Shown here: positions 1-8,473 of the stretch, piece after piece
Layout of the letters: every line of letters starts with the position of its first letter
Numbering within the stretch: the first letter of the stretch is position 1
NCBI GenBank assembly: GCA_017445015.1
Contig: JAFSVL010000040.1
Span: 1-50,514 of the forward strand
Direction: 5' to 3'
Length of the DNA: 50,514 bases
DNA from: Bacteroidales bacterium
Lineage (GTDB): Bacteria; Bacteroidota; Bacteroidia; Bacteroidales; UBA932
Position numbers and translations under genes: made by a program
The notes under the pieces: generated by a model
Told to the model about the DNA's origin: nothing
The model's input: only the letters and a program-made list of their open reading frames with translations
Databases searched by the model: none

Positions 1-8
1 CGGCCTTT

Positions 9-70
9 TTTGTGGACGAACTACCGAAAATATGAAACTCGTCCACAAATCCAGCCTTTTCCGTGGACGA
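9..70. repeat. short inverted and direct repeats
   Basis: An 11-bp perfect inverted repeat (core GTGGACGA) lies at 9-19 and 39-49. A third copy of the 8-bp core is at 63-70 in direct orientation. The reverse complement of the stretch around 41-56 reads like the GGCTGGATTT...GTGGA junction of the tandem units at 147-315, so these are probably inverted relatives of the same repeat family. No coding potential is visible. Confidence 0.6.
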
Positions 71-94
71 GATTGATCAAATGGCCTTGGGCCT

Positions 95-137
95 GAAAAT
101 AGAAAAAGAGAGTGACCAATAATCACTTATTAGTCAC
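95..137 (-). terminator. probable intrinsic terminator, minus strand
   Basis: Positions 112-116 pair with 133-137 and 118-122 pair with 127-131, leaving one mismatch (117 with 132) and a 4-nt loop. This gives ten base pairs. On the minus strand the hairpin is followed immediately by a T-rich tract (complement of 95-111), the classical arrangement for a Rho-independent terminator. It lies about 220 nt past the 3' end of the minus-strand tRNA-Gly and is the natural end for that transcript. On the plus strand no T-tract follows. Confidence 0.6.
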
Positions 138-146
138 CCCCTTTCG

Positions 147-325
147 TGGAGATCCCTTTTCATCGGGGGAAGGTTCCCCCGAACCCCTTCTGTCGCTTCG
201 CTCCGAATCGCGGTACCGGCTGGATTTTTGTGGAGATCCCTTTTCGTCGGGGGAGGGTTCCCCCGAACCCCTTCTGTCGCTTTGCTCCGAACCGCAGTCC
301 CGGCTGGATTTTTCGTGGAGATCCC
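147..325. repeat. 84/85-bp tandem repeat, two copies plus a fragment
   Basis: Unit one (147-230, 84 bp) and unit two (231-315, 85 bp) differ at only a few positions. A third start of the unit (TGGAGATCCC) is at 316-325 before similarity ends. Each unit contains an internal GGGGG...CCCCC inverted repeat (165-169 with 176-180 in unit one). Open frames across the region come from the repeat and look non-coding. The units lie between the tRNA-Gly and its probable terminator, so they would be transcribed in the tRNA trailer. Confidence 0.8.
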
Positions 326-354
326 TGCCCGGTGGCCGTAAGGCACAAAAAAAG

Positions 355-425
355 AGCAGGATAAGGGAGTCGAACCCTCCTCCTTGGCTTGGGAAGCCAA
401 TGCACTACCGATGTGCTAATCCTGC
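355..425 (-). tRNA. tRNA-Gly (anticodon CCC)
   Basis: Read on the minus strand, the sequence folds as a full cloverleaf. The 7-bp acceptor stem is GCAGGAT/ATCCTGC, the D stem GCAC/GTGC, the anticodon stem TTGGC/GCCAA with loop TTCCCAA, and the T loop TTCGACT. The anticodon is CCC, reading GGG glycine codons. The unpaired base after the acceptor is T, as expected for bacterial tRNA-Gly. No CCA is encoded, so the 3' end must be added after transcription. It is divergent from secA. Confidence 0.93.
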
Positions 426-434
426 TTGTGAGGG

Positions 435-465
435 CAAAGATAGACATTTTTTGATGAAACGCAAA
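435..465 (-). promoter_or_regulatory. promoter for tRNA-Gly
   Basis: On the minus strand a perfect TAnnTTTG element (TATCTTTG) covers 442 down to 435, and TTTG covers 465 down to 462, with a 19-bp spacer. This matches the Bacteroidota primary sigma factor consensus. It ends about 10 nt before the tRNA. Confidence 0.7.
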
Positions 466-481
466 TAAATCGTTATCTTTG
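450..481 (+). promoter_or_regulatory. promoter for secA
   Basis: TTTG at 450-453, a 20-bp spacer and a perfect TAnnTTTG element at 474-481 form a Bacteroidota-type promoter 20 bp before the secA ATG. It physically overlaps the -33 side of the divergent tRNA-Gly promoter, so the two polymerases would compete for the same DNA. Confidence 0.7.
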
Positions 482-501
482 TCAGATTAAAAACTATAGA
501 A

Positions 502-3500
502 ATGGCACTGGCAGATATTTTCAGAAAGATATTCGGATCCAAGGCAGACAGGGATTACAAGGCCATCAAGCCGACGCTGGATAAGATTCTTGCGGTTTAC
601 GGGGAAATCGACGCGCTCTCCGATGATGACCTGCGCTCCCGCAGCGCGGCGCTCCGCGAAGGGCTGCAGGCGGTGGAGAAGCCTTTTGAGGAGCGTATCG
701 CCCAAATCAAGTCGGAACTGGACGGAGACCTTCCCACCGCGGAGATGGAGAAACTGGCTTCCGAGTCGGACCGGCTGGTCAAGGAGGAGGACGAAGCGAT
801 CGAGGCTGAACTGACACGTATCCTTCCGGAAGCGTTTGCCATTATGAAGAGTACGGCGCGCCGGTTCAAGGAGAATGAGCGCATCGTCGTGGAGGCGACC
901 GCTTTTGACCGTGACCTGAGCGTGAAGCATCCGGATTTTATTACGATTGACGGGGATAAGGCGGTCTATACCAATCATTGGATGGCCGGCGGCAACGAGA
1001 TTACCTGGGACATGGTGCATTACGATGTCCAGTTGATCGGCGGTATCGTGCTGCACGAAGGAAAAATCGCGGAAATGGCGACGGGAGAGGGAAAAACCCT
1101 CGTCGCCACCCTTCCGGTGTTCCTCAATGCCCTCGCGGGCAAGGGCGTGCACGTGGTCACCGTGAACGACTATCTGTCCAAGCGCGACTCCGAATGGATG
1201 GGGCCGCTGTATATGTTCCACGGCCTTTCCGTCGATTGTATCGACAAGCACCAGCCCAATTCCGACGCACGTAAGCGCGCCTATGACTGCGATATCACCT
1301 TCGGAACGAACAACGAATTCGGCTTCGATTACCTGCGTGACAATATGGCGATCCGCAGCGAGGACCTGGTGCAGCGCAAGCATCATTATGCCATTGTCGA
1401 TGAGGTGGACTCCGTATTGATTGACGATGCCCGTACGCCGCTGATCATTTCCGGTCCCGTAGCCAAGGCGCAGGATGACGAGCAGTTCATGGAGTTCCGT
1501 CCCTATGTCGAAAAACTCTATGCGGCACAGCGGACCCTGGTAAACCAGACCCTGAACGAAGCCCGCAAACTGATTGCAGCCGGGGACGAGAAAGAAGGCG
1601 GAAAATTGTTGCTGCGAGCCCATAAGGGACTGCCCAAATACGGTCCCCTGATCAAATTCCTTTCAGAGCCGGGCATGAAGGTAATCCTCCAGAAATCGGA
1701 GAATTATTATATGCAGGACAATGAAAAGGAGATGCCCGTCGTCACCGATCCGCTTTATTTCGTCATCAACGAGCAGCTCAATTCCGTCGATATGACCGAC
1801 AAGGGGCACGATGTGCTGGCATCCGCGGTGGGGAACGACGAGTTCTTCGTCCTGCCCGATGTCGGTAACCAGACGGCGGAAATCATGCATTCCGACCTGA
1901 GCCCCGAGGAAAAGCAGCAGCGCAAGGATGCGCTGATGGAGGAATTCTCCCTCAAGAGCGAGCGTGTCCATACCGTGATCCAGTTGCTCAAGGCCTATGC
2001 GATGTTCGAGAAGGACGTCGATTATGTCATCATCGACGGGAAAGTGAAAATCGTCGATGAGGGCACCGGCCGTATCATGGAGGGACGTCGCTGGAGCGAC
2101 GGTCTGCATCAGGCGGTGGAGGCGAAGGAGAATGTGAAGGTCGAAGCGGCGACGCAGACCTTTGCGACCATTACCCTGCAGAATTACTTCCGCATGTACC
2201 ATAAACTTGCCGGCATGACGGGTACCGCCGAGACCGAAGCGGGCGAGTTCTGGAGCATCTATAAACTGGATGTCGTCGTCATCCCGACGAACCGTCCCGT
2301 CATCCGCGACGACCAGGATGACCTGATTTACAAGACCAAGAAGGCCAAGTATGCCGCGGTCATCAACCGTGCGCTGGAACTTTCCAGGGCAGGGCGCCCG
2401 GTCCTCGTGGGTACGACCGACGTGGAAACTTCCGAACTGCTGGAGCGGCTCTTTGTCCGCAACGGCGTGAAGCCTAACGTCCTGAACGCCAAGGAGCATG
2501 CGCGAGAAGCCGAGATCGTGGCCAAGGCGGGGCAGGGAAGCACCATCACGATCGCCACGAATATGGCGGGACGAGGTACGGATATCAAACTCTCGCCGGA
2601 AGTGAAGGCGGCGGGCGGACTGGCGATCCTGGGTACTGAGCGGCATGACAGCCGGCGCGTGGACCGGCAGCTTCGCGGACGAAGCGGCCGTCAGGGCGAT
2701 CCGGGCAGTTCGACCTTCTATATTTCGCTGGAAGACAAACTGATGCGGATCTTCGGTTCCGAGCGCATCGCATCTATCGTTGACCGGCTGGGCATGCAGG
2801 AAGATGAGGCGCTGGAAAGCCCGATGCTCTCCCGTGCGATTGAAAATGCGCAGAAGAAGGTGGAGGAAAACCACTTCGGCGTGCGCAAGCGCCTGGTCGA
2901 ATATGACGATGTGATGAATTATCAGCGCGAGGGTATCTATAACCGCCGCCGCAATGCGATCTCCGGTGAAAAGGTGGAACTTGACCTCCGGAATATGATG
3001 ATGGATACGGCGACCCTTCTGGTCGAGCGTTCAAAGGGGATGCATTTCGAGGATTTTGAGCAGATGCTGATGGCGCAGCTTTCCATCGATTGCGGTTTCG
3101 ATGAGGAATTCTACGACAAGGCGAAGGAAAAAGAACTGTTGACCTCGCTGTGTGCCCATATGGAGGCGGTGTACAAGCGCAGGATGGAGACGATGGTGGA
3201 GAAGTTGCAGCCCGTCATCAAGACGGTTTACGAGAAGCAGGGCACCATCTACCAGAATATCGCGATTCCCGTTTCCGACGGACGCAAGCAGCTTACCCTT
3301 TCAGTAGATTTGAAGAAGGCGTATGAGAATGACGGCCGGGAGGTGGCCAAAACCCTTGCCAGGACCATTCTCCTCTATCAGATCGACGAGCATTGGAAAG
3401 AGCACCTGCGTGAGATGGACGACCTCAAGCAGAGTGTACAGAATGCCACTTACGAGCAGAAGGACCCCGTGGTCGTCTATCGGCTTGAAAGTTACGACCT

Positions 3501-3777
3501 GTTCGCCGGAATGCTGGAGAGCCTCAACCAGGATGTGCTGTCCTTCCTTTTCCGTGCGTTTATCCCGCTTCGCGAGGGGAGCGATGCCCCGCGCCGTGCC
3601 GAGGAACGGCGTACCGATATGAGCCGGATGCAGGCGCAGCGCAATGAACTTTCCACCAATGGGGAGCAACAGGCGCGTACCCCGATCAAGGTCGAGAAGA
3701 AGGTCGGGCGCAATGACCCCTGTCCCTGCGGAAGCGGTCTCAAATACAAGAACTGCCACGGTAAGGGCCTGGTGTAG
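502..3777 (+). CDS. secA: preprotein translocase ATPase SecA
   Basis: SecA is the ATP-driven motor that pushes unfolded preproteins through SecYEG at the inner membrane. The DEAD motor has Walker A ATGEGKT at residues 193-199 and the Walker B/DEVD box at 300-303. The helicase-like second motor half has the TNMAGRGTDIKL motif. The C-terminal tail holds a zinc site with Cys1074, Cys1076, Cys1085 and His1086. At 1091 residues it is longer than the roughly 900-residue enterobacterial enzyme; extra sequence is spread through the motor region, as is usual in Bacteroidota. The ATG at 502 follows an A-rich leader and a good promoter. It is monocistronic, with a convergent gene 10 bp downstream. Confidence 0.98.
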   Translation: MALADIFRKIFGSKADRDYKAIKPTLDKILAVYGEIDALSDDDLRSRSAALREGLQAVEKPFEERIAQIKSELDGDLPTAEMEKLASESDRLVKEEDEAIEAELTRILPEAFAIMKSTARRFKENERIVVEATAFDRDLSVKHPDFITIDGDKAVYTNHWMAGGNEITWDMVHYDVQLIGGIVLHEGKIAEMATGEGKTLVATLPVFLNALAGKGVHVVTVNDYLSKRDSEWMGPLYMFHGLSVDCIDKHQPNSDARKRAYDCDITFGTNNEFGFDYLRDNMAIRSEDLVQRKHHYAIVDEVDSVLIDDARTPLIISGPVAKAQDDEQFMEFRPYVEKLYAAQRTLVNQTLNEARKLIAAGDEKEGGKLLLRAHKGLPKYGPLIKFLSEPGMKVILQKSENYYMQDNEKEMPVVTDPLYFVINEQLNSVDMTDKGHDVLASAVGNDEFFVLPDVGNQTAEIMHSDLSPEEKQQRKDALMEEFSLKSERVHTVIQLLKAYAMFEKDVDYVIIDGKVKIVDEGTGRIMEGRRWSDGLHQAVEAKENVKVEAATQTFATITLQNYFRMYHKLAGMTGTAETEAGEFWSIYKLDVVVIPTNRPVIRDDQDDLIYKTKKAKYAAVINRALELSRAGRPVLVGTTDVETSELLERLFVRNGVKPNVLNAKEHAREAEIVAKAGQGSTITIATNMAGRGTDIKLSPEVKAAGGLAILGTERHDSRRVDRQLRGRSGRQGDPGSSTFYISLEDKLMRIFGSERIASIVDRLGMQEDEALESPMLSRAIENAQKKVEENHFGVRKRLVEYDDVMNYQREGIYNRRRNAISGEKVELDLRNMMMDTATLLVERSKGMHFEDFEQMLMAQLSIDCGFDEEFYDKAKEKELLTSLCAHMEAVYKRRMETMVEKLQPVIKTVYEKQGTIYQNIAIPVSDGRKQLTLSVDLKKAYENDGREVAKTLARTILLYQIDEHWKEHLREMDDLKQSVQNATYEQKDPVVVYRLESYDLFAGMLESLNQDVLSFLFRAFIPLREGSDAPRRAEERRTDMSRMQAQRNELSTNGEQQARTPIKVEKKVGRNDPCPCGSGLKYKNCHGKGLV

Positions 3778-3786
3778 TCTTTCCTT

Positions 3787-4152
3787 TTATTTTTTATAGA
3801 GATTTGCGGAATGGACGTCGAAAATTTCGGCGTCCGTCTGGCTGTAGTGAATGTCGTAGCAGGTGTAGCGGGAGATTCCGTCCTCCGTGCCGAGATGCCC
3901 GGTGACCAGTTGCGGCGTGAACCCGCATAACTGGAGTTCCACAAGCTTGAAGCGGCGCCCCGGATGTCCCAGCAGCCCACGCAGGATCCGGTGGTTTCGC
4001 GCGAGTGCGGTCGCCGTCCAACTTTTCAGGCTGCGCAGGCCGGCGCTTTGCTGGTAATGCCAATCATTCTTACAGGCGCTGGAGCAGAATTTTTTGTCCG
4101 TGCGCCCATAGAGCGGTTTCCCGCATTCAAGACAGACTTGTTTATCGTTCAT
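3787..4152 (-). CDS. small zinc-ribbon protein, function unknown
   Basis: A 121-residue protein. The N-terminus carries a CxxC-x12-CxxxC zinc ribbon (Cys7, Cys10, Cys23, Cys27) resembling treble-clef or DUF2116-like ribbons. The rest is basic, then mixed, with no recognised domain, signal peptide or membrane segment. The ATG at 4152 is preferred over an adjoining GTG at 4155. It converges with secA (9 bp between stop codons). A small cytoplasmic nucleic-acid- or protein-binding role is plausible, but nothing identifies the partner. The gene is probably real, because the ribbon is intact and a promoter-like sequence precedes it. Confidence 0.7.
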   Translation of the reverse strand: MNDKQVCLECGKPLYGRTDKKFCSSACKNDWHYQQSAGLRSLKSWTATALARNHRILRGLLGHPGRRFKLVELQLCGFTPQLVTGHLGTEDGISRYTCYDIHYSQTDAEIFDVHSANLYKK

Positions 4153-4159
4153 CACGGGG

Positions 4160-4190
4160 CAAAAGTCTTGAATGTGCGGGGATTTTCCAA
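4160..4190 (-). promoter_or_regulatory. promoter for zinc-ribbon gene
   Basis: On the minus strand TTG (4190-4188), a 20-bp spacer and GACTTTTG (4167-4160, one mismatch to TAnnTTTG) lie just before the start at 4152. The leader would be very short. Confidence 0.45.
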
Positions 4191-4412
4191 GGGGATTTGT
4201 AGCCTTCCCGTCTGATTTTTATGTTTTATGGACGTTTTTACGTTTTGGCTTTTTTGCCCGAAAAAGTAAGAAACGTATAAAAAGCGTATATTTTGTAAAA
4301 ACCTCTTTCCAGGCCGCTGTACGGGTGTTTTTTCTTTGATTTTTATGCTTTCCTTTGCTGCCGGGAACAGGGACCGCGCGGCCCGGAGTCCCGGATGAAA
4401 AACAAAGAAAAA

Positions 4413-4760
4413 ATGGAACAACTGAACAGAGTGGAACTGAGAGGGAACGTCGGAAGCGTAAAACTCCAGACCGGGGCGAACAACCACGGCGCCCGCATTA
4501 CACTGGCAACGAATTCCGCCTACCATGACAAGGACGGCGCGCCCGTCATTGACACGCAGTGGCATAATATCGTTGCCTGGGAAAGCCGCAACATCCGGAA
4601 TCTCGAAAAGATTCAAAAAGGGGACAAACTATATGTCGCCGGAAGGCTGCGATATCAGAAATATACCGGGCAGGACGGCGTAGAGCGTGTCCAGACGGAT
4701 ATTCTGGCCAACAAAATCGTCCTTCTCGGGGAGGAAGAACCCTTGAATATGGAGCTCTGA
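4413..4760 (+). CDS. ssb: single-stranded DNA-binding protein, tail-less
   Basis: An OB-fold SSB of 115 residues (121 if the upstream ATG at 4395 is used). The N-terminus (MEQLNRVELRGNVG) and the later WHNIVAW and GDKLYVAGRLRYQKY strands are typical of Bacteroidota SSB. ATG 4413 is preferred because a long A-rich stretch, the usual ribosome-binding context in this phylum, precedes it. The protein ends in EEPLNMEL and lacks the acidic DDxxPF-like tip that most bacterial SSBs use to recruit repair and replication partners. The stop codon directly abuts the next ATG at 4761, so it may be co-transcribed with the fimbrial genes. The region 4153-4394 contains no other gene. Confidence 0.92.
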   Translation: MEQLNRVELRGNVGSVKLQTGANNHGARITLATNSAYHDKDGAPVIDTQWHNIVAWESRNIRNLEKIQKGDKLYVAGRLRYQKYTGQDGVERVQTDILANKIVLLGEEEPLNMEL

Positions 4761-6731
4761 ATGAAAGCCGCCGCCCTCATAGGATGCTTTGCCGTGCTGC
4801 TGTGCCTGTCCGGTTCCTGCGGCCCGGTCAAAAAACTCGGCCGGGTGAGAAGCGGGGATGCGACCGCGTCGCTCAGGGCCCTGGATGCCGACCTGCAGGC
4901 TTCTGTCCCTGCGCTTCGCCTTCCTCCCAGGGATACCCTCAGGGTGACCGGGCCGGACGGAAGGCAACTGATGATTATGCGGGCGGTGCGCGATGAGAAC
5001 GGGGAGATGGTGGCCACGGATGAACTGGTTCCCGCCGTTGTCGTGGCCAGTTTCAAGCATGTACCGGAGCGTCACGGGAAGGTGGATTTGCGTTTTTTGG
5101 TGAGCGTCCCCCGGACGATGTTGGACAGCCGCTGGCAACTTCGCCTCGTACCCTGCCTCCACATGATGGGGGAGTCCGGGAACCTGGATCCCATTATCAT
5201 AACGGGGGAACGCTATCACAAAGCGCAGTTGCGCGGGTATCAATTGTACCGGCGTTTTCTTTCCGGCATCGTCACGGACGGGATGCAATTTGTGCGGATG
5301 CAGGACCTGGAACATTTCCTGGAACGCAATGCGCCGCAGCTTTATGCCCTGAAACGGGACAGCAGCCTGGTCAGCGAGGATCTGCAGGTGTCGCTTTTCG
5401 GCGTGACCGGCGCGGAAGCGGTGGAACATTATACAAATACGATTGCCCGGGCTTTCAACCGGCACAAGATATCCCGGAAGGATAAAATGTTCCACAGGCT
5501 GGTCCGGTCGCCGTTCCTGGAGGGTGAGCTGCGGCTCGATACCTTGATCCGGGGGACGGAGGACCAGGTGCTCTACGAGTATGTGCAAACCGTCAATGTG
5601 GCCCCGAAACAGCGCAAGGCCCAAATTACGCTAGACGGTGGCGTCTATGAGATCGGCGCGAAGTTGTGTGACTTCCGCGGTCCGGATACGCTCACCTTCT
5701 ATATCAGTTCCCTGAGTACGCTCTGCGACAAACGGGAGCGCTATGTCACCCGGGTGGTGGAGCGCAGGGTGGAGGCCAGTTCGGTCTGCTGGGTGGAATT
5801 CGCTTCCGGCAGTTCCCTGCTGGATCCGCAGCGGGGGAACAATCCCGCCGAGATGGGTCGTATCCGGAAAAATCTCCTGGACCTGCTGGAAAACGAAAAG
5901 TTCGAAATGGATTCCATCGTCGTGGAGGCGTCCGCGTCGCCGGAGGGCAGCGTGGCGTTGAACGCGCGGCTGTCGCGGGAGCGAAGCGGCGCGGTGGGCG
6001 GCTATTTTGAACGCTGTCTCCGGCGGATGCGCGACTCGCTGCGGCGCGAGTCGGGCATCAGGCTCGGGCTCGGAGATGCCGGGCCCGCGGACGCCGGCAC
6101 GGACGCCGCACCCATCCGTTTCGTTACGCGGAGTGCCGGGGAAAACTGGCCCCTGCTGGACCTGCTCGTCACCCGGAGCGAGGAACTTTCCGAAGCGGAC
6201 AAGGCGGATTACCGCTCGGCGAGGGAATCCTTCGGGGACCCGGACCGCTGCGAAGAGTCCCTGCGTCTCAAGCCCTGTTACCCTTTCCTGCGTGAAAAAC
6301 TCTATCCCCATCTGCGTACCGTCCGATTTTCCTTCCATCTGCACCGCAAGGGGATGGTCAAGGACACCGTCCATACGACGGAGCCGGATACGGTTTACCG
6401 GAAGGGGGTCCAGGCCCTGATGGCCCGCGAATGGGAAAAGGCGGTCAGTATCCTGCGCCCGTATGCGGATTTTAATACGGTGCTGGCCTATTGCGCCATG
6501 GATTACGACGCTTCGGCGCTGTCCCTGCTGGAGAAGCTGGAGCCTACGCCCGCAACGAACTATCTCAAAGCGCTGCTCTGCGCCCGGAAAGGCGACGACG
6601 CCCGGGCCGTGGAGTGTTACCTGAAAGCCTGTTCCGGGGACCGTTCTTTCGTGCACCGGGGGCGGCTCGATCCTGAAATTTCAAAACTTATCAAAACTTA
6701 TCAACTGGAAAATGAAACAAATCCTGATTAG
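4761..6731 (+). CDS. fimbria-associated OmpA-like/TPR lipoprotein
   Basis: A 656-residue lipoprotein: signal peptide with lipobox LSGSC, lipidated Cys20. Residues about 80-200 resemble the DUF3868-type beta domain found in Bacteroidota fimbrial operons. Residues about 340-430 form an OmpA-like peptidoglycan-binding domain, with a clear match to the N-x2-LS-x2-R-x3-V helix motif (NARLSRERSGAV). A TPR-like alpha-helical tail occupies the last 110 residues. It is the first of four overlapping genes of a FimA/Mfa locus and probably anchors or organises the fimbrial assembly at the outer membrane or cell wall. Its 3' end overlaps the next gene by 20 nt. The domain assignments rest on pattern recognition; the exact family is uncertain. 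Confidence 0.7.
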   Translation: MKAAALIGCFAVLLCLSGSCGPVKKLGRVRSGDATASLRALDADLQASVPALRLPPRDTLRVTGPDGRQLMIMRAVRDENGEMVATDELVPAVVVASFKHVPERHGKVDLRFLVSVPRTMLDSRWQLRLVPCLHMMGESGNLDPIIITGERYHKAQLRGYQLYRRFLSGIVTDGMQFVRMQDLEHFLERNAPQLYALKRDSSLVSEDLQVSLFGVTGAEAVEHYTNTIARAFNRHKISRKDKMFHRLVRSPFLEGELRLDTLIRGTEDQVLYEYVQTVNVAPKQRKAQITLDGGVYEIGAKLCDFRGPDTLTFYISSLSTLCDKRERYVTRVVERRVEASSVCWVEFASGSSLLDPQRGNNPAEMGRIRKNLLDLLENEKFEMDSIVVEASASPEGSVALNARLSRERSGAVGGYFERCLRRMRDSLRRESGIRLGLGDAGPADAGTDAAPIRFVTRSAGENWPLLDLLVTRSEELSEADKADYRSARESFGDPDRCEESLRLKPCYPFLREKLYPHLRTVRFSFHLHRKGMVKDTVHTTEPDTVYRKGVQALMAREWEKAVSILRPYADFNTVLAYCAMDYDASALSLLEKLEPTPATNYLKALLCARKGDDARAVECYLKACSGDRSFVHRGRLDPEISKLIKTYQLENETNPD

Positions 6732-7710
6732 CCTGGCGGCCCTGGCCCTGATGGCCTCCTGCCAGAAATTCACCGCGGGTGAGAAGGCTCCCGCGGAACC
6801 TCAAACCGCCGTCGTGACCTTTTTGCTCGAAGATGCCTCCCTGAGCCGGGCGACTTCCAACAGCACGGAGTCATCCATAGAAAAAGCACAGGTGGCGGTG
6901 TATAATGCGGCCGGTACGCTGCTTGCCGTCGGAGATGCCGTCAACGGCGCGGTGTCGCTGCGCGTCCCTGTCGGTGAGAGCGGATGCAGCGCCTTTGCGC
7001 TTGCCAATGCCGCGAATGACCTTGCCGCCTATGGAACCCGGACGGCGGCGCTCCATCTGCAGAGTACGCTCGGGGGCAACCGTTCCGCTTCCCTGAGCGG
7101 ACTGGAAATGGGCGGTCTCCTGGACAATATCACCTTTACGGAGAATTACACCGAGACCATTTCCCTGGTCCGCTATGCCGCCAAGGTGGAAATCGACGAA
7201 ATCGTCAATGCCATTCCGGGAAATCCGAAACTTACCGTCAAGGGTATCTATCTCATCAATGTCAACAGTTCGACCCGTTACGACTTCTATGTGAGCGCGT
7301 TGTCCTGGAAGCAAAAACGCGCCTACGCGGCTTCGGAAACAACGATTATCCCCTATACCGCCGACATTTTCGAGGCGGATGTGAACGGCGGGGCGAAGTA
7401 TGATACGCCGCACTATTTCTACTGCTATCAGAATCCCACGACGACGGACAGTTCCGCCCCGACCTGGAGTGCACGCTTTACCCGTCTGGTCGTGGAGGCT
7501 TCCTACTCGGGGACCAACTATTATTATCCCGTCAATATCCGGGGAAACGACGGAAAACTCAATGCGAATACCGCCTATATCATCACCCGGCTTACCATTA
7601 CGGGACCGGGAAGCGATTCTCCCGACAAGCCCGTCACCAAAGCGGGTGCCAGTTTCAACCTGAGCGTCGCGCCCTGGGAAAGCGGAATATCACAGGAAGT
7701 GGAAATTTAA
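6712..7710 (+). CDS. FimA/Mfa1-type fimbrial subunit (type V pilin)
   Basis: A 332-residue lipoprotein pilin precursor. The signal peptide ends in lipobox LMASC (Cys17), and the mature part is a beta-rich two-domain fimbrillin. The C-terminus ends in the family-typical strand VAPWESGISQEVEI, which in type V pili exchanges between subunits. A candidate protease site follows Arg46 (LSR-A), the same position at which P. gingivalis FimA is cleaved to trigger donor-strand assembly. The gene starts inside the end of the upstream accessory gene and is followed after 13 nt by the anchor gene, indicating one operon. It is most likely the main structural subunit. Confidence 0.85.
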   Translation: MKQILISLAALALMASCQKFTAGEKAPAEPQTAVVTFLLEDASLSRATSNSTESSIEKAQVAVYNAAGTLLAVGDAVNGAVSLRVPVGESGCSAFALANAANDLAAYGTRTAALHLQSTLGGNRSASLSGLEMGGLLDNITFTENYTETISLVRYAAKVEIDEIVNAIPGNPKLTVKGIYLINVNSSTRYDFYVSALSWKQKRAYAASETTIIPYTADIFEADVNGGAKYDTPHYFYCYQNPTTTDSSAPTWSARFTRLVVEASYSGTNYYYPVNIRGNDGKLNANTAYIITRLTITGPGSDSPDKPVTKAGASFNLSVAPWESGISQEVEI

Positions 7711-7723
7711 AAGGATTCGGGGT

Positions 7724-8473
7724 ATGCGCGGACATTCGTTGCTTTATCTTTTCTTCTTCTTGCTTGCCTGTACCTCCTGTTCTGTAAAGGAGGACCGCAG
7801 CGAGTGTCCGTGCATCCTCTCTTTATATACCTCCGATGCGGCGGGCAAGACCGTCGGGGTGGAGGTCTGGAATACGGGCGGGGTCTGCGTGGCCCGGGGA
7901 GAGACCGATGCCACCCTGCTGGAACTGAAGGTGCCCCGGGGGCATCTGAAGGTGACCGCCTGGAGCGGACTGGCGGATTGCCGCCTGCTTGGCGGAGTGG
8001 TTTCCATTCCCAGGGGAGGCCAGATGGATGAACTCTGTGCCTGGCGTTCCGAGGCGGACTGCAGCGGGGAACAGGCATCCCTGATTCTCTTTCTGCATAA
8101 GCAGTGGGCGACGGTAAATCTCAAATTGGAGAATTATCCTTTTCCGCAGGCGTTGCCTGACCTGAAAATCCGGGGAGCGGTGAACGGTTATGACCTGGCA
8201 AGCGGCCTTCCCGTAGAGGGAGGATTCCTCTTCTCCCCGCCCTTTTCAGGAGAAGGGGACATCGTTTTCCGTCTTCCGCGGCAGCATGGCGGGGAACTGC
8301 TCCTCGAGGTCGGTCCCAAGGTGCTGGCGATCGGCGACATGATTGTCCGCAGCGGATATGACTGGGAAGAGCCGGACCTGGATGACATCTATATCTGGGT
8401 GGATTATCTCAAATCTACTGTTAAAATCGGGATTTCCGACTGGAATGAAGTAGCCTATGAAGAGAATTTTTAA
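7724..8473 (+). CDS. FimB/Mfa2-family fimbrial anchor lipoprotein
   Basis: 249 residues. The signal peptide has lipobox ACTSC (Cys19) and is followed directly by KEDRSECPCILSLY, the hallmark start of the FimB/Mfa2 family. In type V fimbriae these proteins stay lipidated, anchor the fibre to the outer membrane and terminate its growth. Unlike the neighbouring pilin and DUF4906 precursors, it shows no LSR site near residue 46, as expected for an anchor whose lipid is kept. It overlaps the downstream DUF4906 gene by 17 nt. Confidence 0.88.
   Translation: MRGHSLLYLFFFLLACTSCSVKEDRSECPCILSLYTSDAAGKTVGVEVWNTGGVCVARGETDATLLELKVPRGHLKVTAWSGLADCRLLGGVVSIPRGGQMDELCAWRSEADCSGEQASLILFLHKQWATVNLKLENYPFPQALPDLKIRGAVNGYDLASGLPVEGGFLFSPPFSGEGDIVFRLPRQHGGELLLEVGPKVLAIGDMIVRSGYDWEEPDLDDIYIWVDYLKSTVKIGISDWNEVAYEENF

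Noticed and set aside
147-325. CRISPR array
   Set aside because: There are only two 84/85-bp adjoining units without spacers, and no cas genes in the window.
112-468. Open reading frames across the repeat/tRNA region (both strands)
   Set aside because: They are built from the tandem repeat and read through the tRNA gene; their protein repeats mirror the DNA repeat and there is no ribosome-binding context.
487-1623. 378-codon minus-strand frame opposite secA
   Set aside because: It lies wholly over the conserved SecA motor and encodes no recognisable motif. It is a by-product of GC-biased codon use.
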